Source: Deltaproteobacteria bacterium
Lineage (GTDB): Bacteria > Myxococcota_A > Polyangia > Polyangiales > Polyangiaceae
Direction of reading: 5' to 3'
Length of the DNA stretch: 34,963 bases
Assembly: GCA_003235365.1 (NCBI GenBank)
Contig: QJWJ01000026.1
Span: forward strand, 1-34,963
Below are positions 23,232 through 31,829 of this stretch, one piece after another (the first letter of the stretch is position 1; every line of letters starts with the position of its first letter). Both the position numbers and the translations under genes were made by a program. The notes beneath the pieces are model-generated. The model searched no databases, was not told where the DNA came from, and was given only the letters and a program-made list of their open reading frames with translations.

Positions 23232-24569
23232 GTGAGAGCTGTCGGGTGGCTGTCGCTCGCGTCGTTGTTCGCTTGCGATGCCGGTCATGGTGTCCACGTT
23301 GGCGACATGTTCGCCGAGGGGGGGACTGGCCCAACTGACGCAGCCAACCCGCGCTTGGATCTCTCGAACGAGGCTGACGGCTTGGGGAGCCCGCAGCCGA
23401 ACGTCGATTCGGGTCGTCGGCCACCGATCGAAATCGATGCTGGGCGCGCCTCGTCGGCGATAGTCGACGCGTCCGGCGAGACGACGAAGCTCGACGCAGC
23501 AGCTCCGTCCGAGAAACGAACTTGCCGAACGGCGGTGTCACGGCTCACCCGCGACGCGTCGCGCAAGCGTGATCTCGTTGCACTGTTCGTCGATGGCGGC
23601 AGCGCCTTGGCGTGGCTGACGAAAACGGATGAGGGAGAGCGCGTCACGCTCGCGTCCGAGCGAGCAGGGACTTTGAGTAGCACCCTCAGCGACTTGGATT
23701 TGAGTCGTCGATTCGATGCTCACCTGCTCGGAGCCAGTGGCCCGAACGGTCCCCAGCTATTCATTTCGGACGCGACGTCGGTTGTCGGATACGACTGGCC
23801 TGAGGTAGCGCCTTCGGAGCCAGAGCTGCGCTTCGAGGAATCACTGCCGCTGCTCGATGCGCGTGCCTTTCGCACGCCTCAGCACACGTTGGTCGTTGGG
23901 ATCGACGTCGCCCAAGGGTGTGGCAGCTTCGTGCGCGCTGCAGTCGCGACGAGTGAACCAGTTGACGCTGACGTCGGGGCAGCGACCGCCATGTCGAAGT
24001 GTCTCGTGAACTTTCTGGGCACCTTGAAGGCGGGTGTCGTGCTCGAAAGTGGGACGGTGATGCTGCTCGTGGGTGACCGGTTGATGCACTTCGCGCCGGC
24101 CGAGCTCGAGTTCGACGAGCGAGTGCTGCGCGGCGGCCAGTACACGAGCACGCAAGACGCGGCGCTCGGTTGGGGGGCGCGGGGCGGCATCTTGGTCTTT
24201 GCCCGTGAAGGAACGATGATCGTCGAGCACTTGGACCTCGACGGCAGTGTGCGACGCGACGCGGCACTCGGCGTGGCAGCGTCGACACCCCTCGAGCTGC
24301 TCGAAGGCGACACTGGCCAGTGGTGGCTGACTTCGGTGAGCACCATCGACGAGACCGGCGCGCAGCGCCTCTCCCTCGACGCCTTCGACGAGGCGAGCTT
24401 CGATGCGGTCGCCCAGCACGTCGTGTTCGAAGGGCAAGGCGCCATTGGCGACGTTCAGTCGACGTGGCTGCGACGCGGGGAGTCACTGCGTTCGTTCTGG
24501 CTTGCTGAAGTCGATGGTGTAGATCAGGTTTTTGGCGCAGACACGGTGTGCGAGCCAGTCACTCGGTGA
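23232..24569 (+). CDS. Predicted lipoprotein of unknown function
   Basis: The protein has 445 residues from GTG 23232; TTG 23220 is in frame but lies in the hairpin. The N-terminus MRAVGWLSLASLFAC gives a short signal with LFAC as lipobox, so the mature protein would start at the cysteine. Residues 16-95 are a low-complexity, acidic linker. The rest is beta-rich with repeated short strands (VALFVDGGSALAWLTKTDEG, HLLGASGPNGPQLFISDATS, GGILVFAREGTMIVEHLDLDG), which suggests a propeller-like outer-surface domain. Cysteines at about 102, 232, 256 and 440 could form disulphides. I recognise no named family. It is typical of the many orphan lipoproteins of myxobacteria. Confidence 0.75.
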   Translation: MRAVGWLSLASLFACDAGHGVHVGDMFAEGGTGPTDAANPRLDLSNEADGLGSPQPNVDSGRRPPIEIDAGRASSAIVDASGETTKLDAAAPSEKRTCRTAVSRLTRDASRKRDLVALFVDGGSALAWLTKTDEGERVTLASERAGTLSSTLSDLDLSRRFDAHLLGASGPNGPQLFISDATSVVGYDWPEVAPSEPELRFEESLPLLDARAFRTPQHTLVVGIDVAQGCGSFVRAAVATSEPVDADVGAATAMSKCLVNFLGTLKAGVVLESGTVMLLVGDRLMHFAPAELEFDERVLRGGQYTSTQDAALGWGARGGILVFAREGTMIVEHLDLDGSVRRDAALGVAASTPLELLEGDTGQWWLTSVSTIDETGAQRLSLDAFDEASFDAVAQHVVFEGQGAIGDVQSTWLRRGESLRSFWLAEVDGVDQVFGADTVCEPVTR

Positions 24570-24620
24570 CCCAAAAACAGCCCCGAGTGCTGCCTTTCGA
24601 CGACTCGAACCGTGCAAATC

Positions 24621-24879
24621 GCCATCGGGTGGCACTTCGCCGCGGTTTGAAACCGTGTGAAAGAGCCGCCGGGTGGCACTTCGCTACGGTTTGAAACCGT
24701 GCAAAACGCCACCGGGTGGCACCTCGACACGGTTCGAGACCGTGCAAAACGCCACCGGGTGGCACCTCGACACGGTTCGAGACCGTGCAAAACGCCATCG
24801 GGAGGTACTTGGAGACGGTTTGTGTCCGCGCAAGACGCCGCCGGGTGGCGTTCGCTCACGGTTTGGGCGCTCACGACGC
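24621..24879. repeat. Tandem array of six 43-bp units, each with two inverted repeats
   Basis: Units start at 24621, 24665, 24708, 24751, 24794 and 24837; the spacing is 43 except for the first (44). Part of another unit end is seen before 24621. Units 3 and 4 are identical over all 43 bases. Each unit has GCCAC-CGG-GTGGC and, 20 bases from its start, CACGGT-TCGAG-ACCGTG. Units 1 and 2 differ from these, but most changes keep pairing through G-T pairs; units 5 and 6 are degenerate. The array lies between convergent genes and its last unit covers the stop of the vWA gene. It explains the 301-base gap. Confidence 0.9.
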
Positions 24880-27723
24880 CGCGCGCGCGACGAATTTGCG
24901 GTCGAACATGCGGACCCGGCGCACGAGGAGATCGAGCAGGAACAGGGCGAGCGCCAGGTAGATGGCTTGGGGCCACAGCTCCTGGCGGCTCGATATCTTT
25001 TCGTCGCCGGGGTCGAACAGGGCCTCGACCGTGGGGTTCGTCGCGCCGCCCGTGGCCAGCGCGGCGCGCGAGAGGCGCTGGGTATCGGCTTCGAAGCTTG
25101 CGTACTCGCGTGGGTAGGGATAGGCGACGTGGCCGTGGCTGACGCCGATGGTCTTGAGCGAACCGTCTTCTTGTTCGCGTAGGTGCTCGGCTTTGAGGCT
25201 GAACGAGCCATAGCTGTCGAGGCGAAAGTCAGCTTCGTATCGGCCCGGAGCGGTCTGCCGCATGCTGACTTGGCGGATATCACCGGTGCCGTCGTTGGTG
25301 ACCGTCAGATTCGCGGTGATGTCGTTGTCGAAGCGCTCGTCCGGGGTGAACGCGTCGACGGTGGCGTGGATGCGGTCGCCGATGACTGTCGTGGTCATGT
25401 CGATCTCCCGCTCGTGCCGCTTGCGCATGTGTTCCCGCACCAGCTGTCCGAAGAAACGACTGAAGCCAGACCAGCGCAGCCAGTCGATGGCCCAGTTGTT
25501 CTTGACGTCGCTGGTCCACGCCAGTGTCTGCCCGAGCCCCACCCGCCAGCGCGCCAAGATTGGTTCACCCTGGTCGCTGGCCAAGATCTGTTGAGCGGGT
25601 ATGGGCTTGAGCTGCGTGGCGACGTAGCCGTGCAGGAGCGGCGCCGTGCCGATCGCGATGCCGCTCAGAAAATCGGCGCGCGACGTTTGCACGACCGGGA
25701 ACCACTCTTCGACCGCGGCTTGGCGCGAGATCATCTCCGTTTCCCGCGTGAAAATCCTGGGCAGACTGTTCGGATCGGGCACGTGGTGGTAGCGGCCGCC
25801 TCCGGCTTCAGCGATCACTCGTAACAGGTCCGCGTCGGCGCCATCGCCCAGTCCGACGGTCGTCACGGTGATGGCCTCGGCCACCATCGCCTGCACGAGA
25901 TCGCGAATGCCGTCCGAGTCGGCGCGGCCATCGGTCAGGAGTATGACGTGCTTCTTGCGTGCCTGAACGACTGCCAGGTCTTGATACGCTGCATCCAGCG
26001 CGGGGAAGATGGCCGTGCCCCCGCCGGACTGGATCTGCAAGATCTCGTTCTGGATGCGGCTGCGATAGCGGGCTGGCTGCATCTTGACGTAGCGCTTCGG
26101 CGTGGCATCGAAGGCGATTATCTCGAGCAAGTCGTCGCCCTGTAGCGTCCCAACCGTGGCGCGACACGCCGCCTTGGCCATCTCCATCGGCAATCCCGAC
26201 ATCGAACCGGATCGGTCGATGACCAACGCCATCGCCACGCTGGGCATCTCTTTTCGCCGCTCTGCGTCCATCCGCACTGGCAAGATCCGTTCGATGGTCG
26301 TGTTGCTCCAGCCACCGAGGCCGAACCCACGTTCACCGCCGGCAAACAGGAAGCCACCGCCGACGTCGCGCACGTAGCGTTCGATCAAGTCTTGAGAAGA
26401 GAGACTCACCTGCTCGGCAGGAACGTCGCTCAGGATGAGCATGTCGTAGCGGGCCATCTCCGCGAGCGACGCGGGAAAGGCCGACGCCGGGCGCACGTCG
26501 ACGTCGAACTGCTGAGCGCTCAACGCGCTCGTCAGGTAGCTCGCGCGCCCGGGCTGGCCTTCGACGTAGAGCACGGTGGGGCGGCCGGGGACGTCGAGTT
26601 TGACGGACAGCTCGTTGTTCTGGGCGAAGCGGTCTTCGGCGATTTGGTCGAGCAAGAGGCGATACTTCACCTCTCCGCCGAAGCGCACCACGCTCTTGAA
26701 CGACACTTCGTTCACGCCGGGTTCGAGTTCGAGCTCTTTGACGGAGTCGAGCCCGTTGAGCATTTCCCCCTGGTACAGTCGAGCGCGGGCCTTGTTTCTG
26801 CGACTGGCGTAGATTTCGGCCGTGACCTTGAAGGGTTCACCGATCTCCACCTCGTCGGGCAACAACAGGTTCTGGATCGCGACTTCCCCGGGGGGGGGCA
26901 ACGTGTACGGGCTCGAGTGCAGCCGCACCCCAAAACGTTTGGCCCGTTGCGATTCGGCCAGGACGTCGCCTGCCGTTTCCACGCCGTCGCTGATCAGCAC
27001 GGCGCGTTTGAGGTAACCCGGTGGGAACACACCGTAGGCCAGTTCCATGGCAGCTTGAATGTCGCTGCCCGCACCCGGCTGTTCGAAGGCGTCCTCGGGA
27101 CGCGTCGTCGAGTCGGAGGGCTTGTCTCGATCGGGGCTTGGCGCAGTTGGTGTCTCGGCGCCGCTCGCCCCCGCGGGCGCCTCGGGGGCATGGCGTAACT
27201 CGCTGACCGCCGGTACCACGAGCGGAGCGTCCGGGTCGCTTTGCAACGCATGCAGACGTGGGTGACGTGCGAAGGTGATCAGCCGCACCTCGTTGTCGTT
27301 GTCGCGCGCGGCGATCGCAGCGGAAACCTGATCGCGTGCTTGCTCGATGGCTTCGTCGGTGACCGAGTCGCTGACGTCGACCAGAAACACCGTGCAGACT
27401 TTCTGTTCGGTGGTGGTCGTGAACGGGCGCGCCAGGGCCAGCGCGAGCGCAGCGAAGAAGGCGACGCGCGCCGACACGGCAAGTAATCGCTGTTGCCATG
27501 GCAAGTCCGCCAGCGAGTAGCGCAACCCGAAGAGCAAGATGGGAGCGGCGACCAGCAAGCCGAGGCTCAATGGTTCGGCGAGTTCGTAGGTTTTGCCGTC
27601 GTAGGCGAACGTCAGCGCGCCGCTGCGCTCGAGCACGAAGCGTTGAAAGACGAGGAAGAGCCCCGCGATCGCTGCGCACACCGCACCGGCGAAGAGCAAT
27701 GCGGAGGTCACCTGACGTCTCAT
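24871..27723 (-). CDS. Large membrane protein with two von Willebrand A domains
   Basis: The protein has 950 residues from ATG 27723, preceded by GGGAGG at 8 bases; an upstream GTG at 27765 lacks this. Three hydrophobic segments lie in the first 110 residues. A first vWA domain follows with a DVSDS metal site near 115. There is then a long beta-rich part, and a glutamine-amidotransferase-like stretch (VLYVEGQPGRASYLTSAL, then MLILSDVPAEQVS). A second vWA domain has DRSGS near 503 and TDGRADSDG later. A C-terminal beta domain and last membrane helix (LYLALALFLLDLLVRR-like, about 925) end the chain. Proteins of this layout accompany MoxR and DUF58 genes. It is last in the operon, 85 bases after the previous gene. 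A 9-G tract lies inside at 26890-26898. Confidence 0.88.
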   Translation of the reverse strand: MRRQVTSALLFAGAVCAAIAGLFLVFQRFVLERSGALTFAYDGKTYELAEPLSLGLLVAAPILLFGLRYSLADLPWQQRLLAVSARVAFFAALALALARPFTTTTEQKVCTVFLVDVSDSVTDEAIEQARDQVSAAIAARDNDNEVRLITFARHPRLHALQSDPDAPLVVPAVSELRHAPEAPAGASGAETPTAPSPDRDKPSDSTTRPEDAFEQPGAGSDIQAAMELAYGVFPPGYLKRAVLISDGVETAGDVLAESQRAKRFGVRLHSSPYTLPPPGEVAIQNLLLPDEVEIGEPFKVTAEIYASRRNKARARLYQGEMLNGLDSVKELELEPGVNEVSFKSVVRFGGEVKYRLLLDQIAEDRFAQNNELSVKLDVPGRPTVLYVEGQPGRASYLTSALSAQQFDVDVRPASAFPASLAEMARYDMLILSDVPAEQVSLSSQDLIERYVRDVGGGFLFAGGERGFGLGGWSNTTIERILPVRMDAERRKEMPSVAMALVIDRSGSMSGLPMEMAKAACRATVGTLQGDDLLEIIAFDATPKRYVKMQPARYRSRIQNEILQIQSGGGTAIFPALDAAYQDLAVVQARKKHVILLTDGRADSDGIRDLVQAMVAEAITVTTVGLGDGADADLLRVIAEAGGGRYHHVPDPNSLPRIFTRETEMISRQAAVEEWFPVVQTSRADFLSGIAIGTAPLLHGYVATQLKPIPAQQILASDQGEPILARWRVGLGQTLAWTSDVKNNWAIDWLRWSGFSRFFGQLVREHMRKRHEREIDMTTTVIGDRIHATVDAFTPDERFDNDITANLTVTNDGTGDIRQVSMRQTAPGRYEADFRLDSYGSFSLKAEHLREQEDGSLKTIGVSHGHVAYPYPREYASFEADTQRLSRAALATGGATNPTVEALFDPGDEKISSRQELWPQAIYLALALFLLDLLVRRVRMFDRKFVARAAS

Positions 27724-27808
27724 CAGTTCGACCTCCCTGGTTCCCAGTGCACGGCGCCGGGCCACGCGCCGGCACGTGCGACCCTCGAAAGGCGATGGAG
27801 AAGGCCAT

Positions 27809-29728
27809 TCATACCGTCACCCGCCGATGGTAGGAGAACCACTCGATGAGTGATAGCGCTGCGACCGCTATCACGAGCGACAGCCACAATTCGCGCCGCA
27901 CACCGGGCGTGAAGCCCTCCACACTGCCGGCTTTGGCTTCGGCACCAACGCGCAGTTCGGCCACCGGCGTGATCTGGCTCTCTTCGAGATTGATCAAGTT
28001 TGCGGCGAATGGATGCAGCGCCTGTCCGGCCTGATCTTGCAGCTCGTAGAAGCCGGCGGTATCGCCGAAGATCGTCGCGTAGCCGTTCTTGACGGGCAGA
28101 GTCAGCGTTTCGCCCGATGGCGTCTTGAGATTCGCCAGTTCGAGCCCGTCGGGCGCTGGGATGTTCCATACCTCGCCGGTACGGAACGACGAGAGGTAAC
28201 GCACGTCTTCGCTGGCGAAGTTCTGGATCGTGTTGAGCAAGAACAGCGGCCAGGCCACGCGCAGCACGAAGTCACTGTTGCGGGCATCGAAGCCGAGCGC
28301 CACGAAGGGCTGCCCGCCGCGCTTGCCTGAAACGAGTATGGGACCTTTCTCCGACGCGCCGACGACCTTGTCGCCATCGCCGGGGCTCAACGCGTGACCG
28401 GTCGTGACCTGTATGTTTTCCGGCGCGATGAAGCTCAGCAGCGGGCTCTTCTTGTCCCAAGTGTCGAAGCCGAAGTCGCTGATTGGCTTCTCTCTGGCGT
28501 GGCCGATCGGCGCCCCGTCTGCCGGTGGGTCGAGGTACAGCAGCGCTCCGTGGTCGGCGCGCAGTTCCGGGGCGACACCGTCGAGGATCGTCACGTCGAA
28601 ACGACCCGAGGGCAGCGGCTGGCCCGGTTCGACCAGGGTCACGTCGAGGTACTCGTCGAGGAGCAGCGCCGCCTGCAAGTAGGTGTTGCCCGCAGAGACG
28701 ACGAGCACCGCCACGCGGCGCCGTTCCGGCATCAAGGCGTAGGCGTGATTGTCGGCAGCCAGTTCGTCCTTCGCTTCCGCGTCGTTGGGGTCGGTGAGCA
28801 GCTCGACCTTTGCCTCGAGTGTCTTGCTCGCACCGGCCAAGTCGCCGTAGATGCGAGGTAGCCGTTCACCCGGACCCAGCGCGAGGGTCGTGACGTCGAC
28901 GACCACGCCATCGCCCAACAAGGTCAGCGTCGTTTTGACTGGCTCATCCGTGGTGTTGGTCAGCTCGAGCAATACCTCGTAGCGGCTTTTGTCGAGGGGG
29001 TAGCGTCGCACCGAGAACTGCGTGATTGCGACGTTGCGACTCCCTCTGCCCTCCGAGAAGCTGCCGACGGGAACGTAACTGAGTTTGACGTCGCCCAGAC
29101 CCGCGCTGCGCGCTTCCACTTCGGTGTCGCCCAGGGCACCGTCGCTGATCACGACGATTTCCGGTTTGGACAAGCCGCGCAGACTGTCGACGGCGAAGCG
29201 CAGTGCGCGACCGAAGTCGGCGCGTGTGTCCGTCGCTCGAAGGCCCTGGGCTGCCCGGCGCAGTTCTGCCGCATTGTCGGTCATCGTCGACAGCGGGTGC
29301 GGCGAGGGACCCATTTGCGCGACCAGCATTCGGTCGGCACCGCTGATGCCGTCGATCAATTTCGACAGCTCTCGGCGGGCGACTTCGACACGGCTTGGCT
29401 GGACGTCGTAGGCCTGCATCGATGCACTGCCGTCTACCAATACGACGATGTTGCGACTTTCGGTCCACGACGCGCCGAGCCGAGGATCCCCCAGAGCCAA
29501 CACCAACAGACCGACCAGTACCAACTGCAACAGGAGCGACAGCCAACGCTTGAGTTGAGAGAAGAGGTGCGTGGTCTGCTTGTCTTGTAGTACTCGTTGC
29601 CAGATCGGTGAAAACGGTACCGCGACGGGCCTTCGTCGCAGCTTCAAGATGTACAACAACACCGTGAGCGCGGCCACACCGCCGCCGATCGCGGCGAGTG
29701 TCGAAGCTGTCAAACCCGCGAAGAACAT
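27809..29728 (-). CDS. BatA-like membrane protein with one vWA domain
   Basis: The protein has 639 residues. ATG 29728 shares a base with the stop of the DUF58 gene (TGATG), giving translational coupling; the open frame extends further upstream inside that gene but is not needed. Residues 8-30 and 62-80 are membrane helices, and between them is LKLRRRPVAVPFSPIWQRVL, the pattern of the BatA/YfaN N-terminal domain. The vWA domain begins near 93 with the metal site D99-G-S-A-S. Residues 370-600 are a beta-rich extracytoplasmic part, and a last helix lies near 615-630. BatA-type proteins work with MoxR ATPases at the inner membrane in envelope stress or protein maturation; the client here is unknown. 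Confidence 0.88.
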   Translation of the reverse strand: MFFAGLTASTLAAIGGGVAALTVLLYILKLRRRPVAVPFSPIWQRVLQDKQTTHLFSQLKRWLSLLLQLVLVGLLVLALGDPRLGASWTESRNIVVLVDGSASMQAYDVQPSRVEVARRELSKLIDGISGADRMLVAQMGPSPHPLSTMTDNAAELRRAAQGLRATDTRADFGRALRFAVDSLRGLSKPEIVVISDGALGDTEVEARSAGLGDVKLSYVPVGSFSEGRGSRNVAITQFSVRRYPLDKSRYEVLLELTNTTDEPVKTTLTLLGDGVVVDVTTLALGPGERLPRIYGDLAGASKTLEAKVELLTDPNDAEAKDELAADNHAYALMPERRRVAVLVVSAGNTYLQAALLLDEYLDVTLVEPGQPLPSGRFDVTILDGVAPELRADHGALLYLDPPADGAPIGHAREKPISDFGFDTWDKKSPLLSFIAPENIQVTTGHALSPGDGDKVVGASEKGPILVSGKRGGQPFVALGFDARNSDFVLRVAWPLFLLNTIQNFASEDVRYLSSFRTGEVWNIPAPDGLELANLKTPSGETLTLPVKNGYATIFGDTAGFYELQDQAGQALHPFAANLINLEESQITPVAELRVGAEAKAGSVEGFTPGVRRELWLSLVIAVAALSLIEWFSYHRRVTV

Positions 29729-30675
29729 CAGCGCAGAAACCCACCCTTTCGAAACACGCGCAGCACCTGTTCGTCGAAGGGTGTTTGCGTGTCCGCCCGG
29801 AAATACGGAACCTGGTTCTTCACGCAATAGTCCACGATGTCTTGCGAATAGGAGTCGAATGCGTTTTTCAGGCGTTGCAGCATGGCGTCGGTAACCGTCA
29901 CCTCCTGCTCGCTGCCGGTTTCGCAATCGTAGATGCGCACGTCACCCTTGAGCGCTGGAGTGGCCTCTTCGGGCGCGACCAAGTGCACGACGTAGGGTTC
30001 GAACTTGTTGTAGCGCAGAACGTTGATGCCCTTTTCGAATCCGCTCGGGTCGTACAGATCGCTGAGCAACACCGCCAGGCCGCGCCGCTTGTGCTGGGTG
30101 ACGAAGGTCTTGAGTGCCTCGCCGAGGTCGGTGCGCGCGTCGGGTTGCAGCGATCCCAAGAAACGAAAGACCTTGAAGATTTGCCCCTTGCCGCGCGTCG
30201 TGGGCATGCGCGCCGTCAGTCGTTCGCCCACGCCGACCACGGTGATGCGGTCGAGGTTTGCGAGGCCGACGTAGGCCAGGGCGGCGCACAGTCGGCGAGC
30301 TTGATCAAACTTGGCGCCGTCGCCGAAGCCCATGGATTTCGAGCAATCGACGATGAAATAGATGCTCAGATCCTCTTCTTCCTCGTACAGGCGCACCAAC
30401 AATCTGCCGAAACGCTGATAGATGCTCCAGTCGACGAAGCGAAAGTCGTCGCCCGCGGTGTAGTTGCGGTGGTCGGCGAATTCGACGCCGCTGCCCTTCT
30501 TCTTGGAGCGCCGCTCGGCGCGCTGGCGGCCGGCGAACACACGCCTGCTGACGATGGCCAGGGTCTCGAGCTTGCGTTGAAATTCGTCGTCGAACAGCTC
30601 GTCGGCGCCCTTGGGTGGCGGGATCGAGTGCTTGCTCTTCGGCAAGGCCTGGCGAACGAAGTCGAGGACTCCCAT
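29728..30675 (-). CDS. DUF58 domain protein
   Basis: The protein has 315 residues from ATG 30675; GTG 30684 three codons earlier is possible. The DUF58 signature is clear at residues 70-95 (GVEFADHRNYTAGDDFRFVD, then WSIYQRFGRLLVRLYEEEED). A vWA-like fold follows with the metal site DCSKS. No membrane helix is seen, unlike the longer DUF58 proteins, so it is probably cytoplasmic or peripheral. The family always travels with MoxR ATPases. It sits 82 bases after moxR and is coupled to the downstream vWA gene through TGATG. Confidence 0.93.
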   Translation of the reverse strand: MGVLDFVRQALPKSKHSIPPPKGADELFDDEFQRKLETLAIVSRRVFAGRQRAERRSKKKGSGVEFADHRNYTAGDDFRFVDWSIYQRFGRLLVRLYEEEEDLSIYFIVDCSKSMGFGDGAKFDQARRLCAALAYVGLANLDRITVVGVGERLTARMPTTRGKGQIFKVFRFLGSLQPDARTDLGEALKTFVTQHKRRGLAVLLSDLYDPSGFEKGINVLRYNKFEPYVVHLVAPEEATPALKGDVRIYDCETGSEQEVTVTDAMLQRLKNAFDSYSQDIVDYCVKNQVPYFRADTQTPFDEQVLRVFRKGGFLR

Positions 30676-30757
30676 GGGGTTCACCCGTGCCGTGCGATGG
30701 GAAGACTGCCGGAGGGTGACGGCGCCGATGACGTGCTCGTATCAATCGGGCTTCGGT

Positions 30758-31765
30758 TCACGAGCCACTCTTGGTTTCGGGGAGTTGTTCCAAGATGCGT
30801 TGCAATACGTCGTCGGCGCTGACGCCCTCTGCTTCGCCTTCGAAGTTGAGCAACACGCGGTGGCGGAGCGCTGGCAAGGCCGCCCGTTTCAAGTCGTCGA
30901 CGGAGGCGGCGAAGCGCCCGGACAGCAGTGCGTTGATCTTTGCGGCCAACAGTAGTGCTTGCGCGCCGCGCGGGGAGGCGCCGGTGCGGACGAAGCGCTT
31001 GACTGACTCGCTCGCGTCAGGTGTTTCGGGGTGCGTCGCCAACACCAGGCGCACCGCGTAGTCTTGGACGTGATGGGCGACGGGTACGGTGCGGACGAGC
31101 TTCTGCAGCTGGCGCAGTTCTGCGCCGTCGATCACCGATTCGGCTTCGGTGCTCTGGCTGGTGGTCGTGCGATCGAGAATGCCGTGCAGCTCGTCGCGGT
31201 TGGGGAAGGGGACGTGCAGCTTGAAGAAGAACCGGTCGAGCTGCGCTTCGGGGAGGGGGTAGGTGCCTTCCATTTCCAGAGGGTTTTGCGTCGCGAGCAC
31301 GAAGTAGGGTTCTTCGAGTTGGTGGGTGGTACGACCGACGGTCACGCGATGTTCCTGCATGGCTTCGAGCAGGGCGCTTTGGGTCTTGGGGGTGGCACGG
31401 TTGATCTCGTCGGCCAGCACGATGTTCGCAAACACGGGGCCTTTGCGGAATTCGAAGGCCTGGTGTCCCGACTGGGTTTCGTCGATTACCGTGGTGCCGA
31501 TGATGTCGGCGGGCATCAGGTCGGGCGTGAACTGAATGCGGCTGAACTCGAGGTGCATCGTTTGGGCGATGGTGCGAACGAGCATGGTTTTGCCGAGCCC
31601 CGGCACGCCTTCGAGCAGCGCGTGGGAGCCGGCGAGCATGCAGGTGAGCACCCCCCCCACGATGTCCTTGTTGCCGACGATGACCTTGCCGATCTCCTCA
31701 CGCACCGTGCCGATCGTCTTCTGAAACGCTTCGACGTCTTGCTTGGCGCTGCTTGTCTCTTCCAT
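30758..31765 (-). CDS. MoxR-family AAA+ ATPase
   Basis: The protein has 335 residues from ATG 31765, with GGAGAG 6 bases before it. Walker A is GVPGLGKT (53-60), Walker B is IVLADEINRA (about 115-124), sensor 1 lies in FVLATQNPLEMEGTYPLPEA, and the sensor 2 part is TGASPRGAQALLLAAK. Length and order are those of the MRP/APE2220-type MoxR proteins that act as chaperones with vWA partners. It is the second gene of the operon, 64 bases after the coiled-coil gene. A run of eight C (31651-31658 on the plus strand) falls in the codons for VGGVL. Confidence 0.96.
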   Translation of the reverse strand: MEETSSAKQDVEAFQKTIGTVREEIGKVIVGNKDIVGGVLTCMLAGSHALLEGVPGLGKTMLVRTIAQTMHLEFSRIQFTPDLMPADIIGTTVIDETQSGHQAFEFRKGPVFANIVLADEINRATPKTQSALLEAMQEHRVTVGRTTHQLEEPYFVLATQNPLEMEGTYPLPEAQLDRFFFKLHVPFPNRDELHGILDRTTTSQSTEAESVIDGAELRQLQKLVRTVPVAHHVQDYAVRLVLATHPETPDASESVKRFVRTGASPRGAQALLLAAKINALLSGRFAASVDDLKRAALPALRHRVLLNFEGEAEGVSADDVLQRILEQLPETKSGS

Positions 31766-31829
31766 GTCACTCTCCGATGCGTCCGCACTGTTCGCTGCGA
31801 CCGCGTGGTTTGAAATCTCCGTCGCCTGC

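Noticed and set aside
24621..24879. CRISPR array
   Set aside because: Units follow each other without unique spacers and no cas gene is near.
24524..24976. Repeat-rich open frames on both strands over the 43-bp array
   Set aside because: The unit is 43 bp and almost free of stop triplets, so frames stay open by composition. No frame has a good ribosome site, and they overlap the ends of two solid genes.
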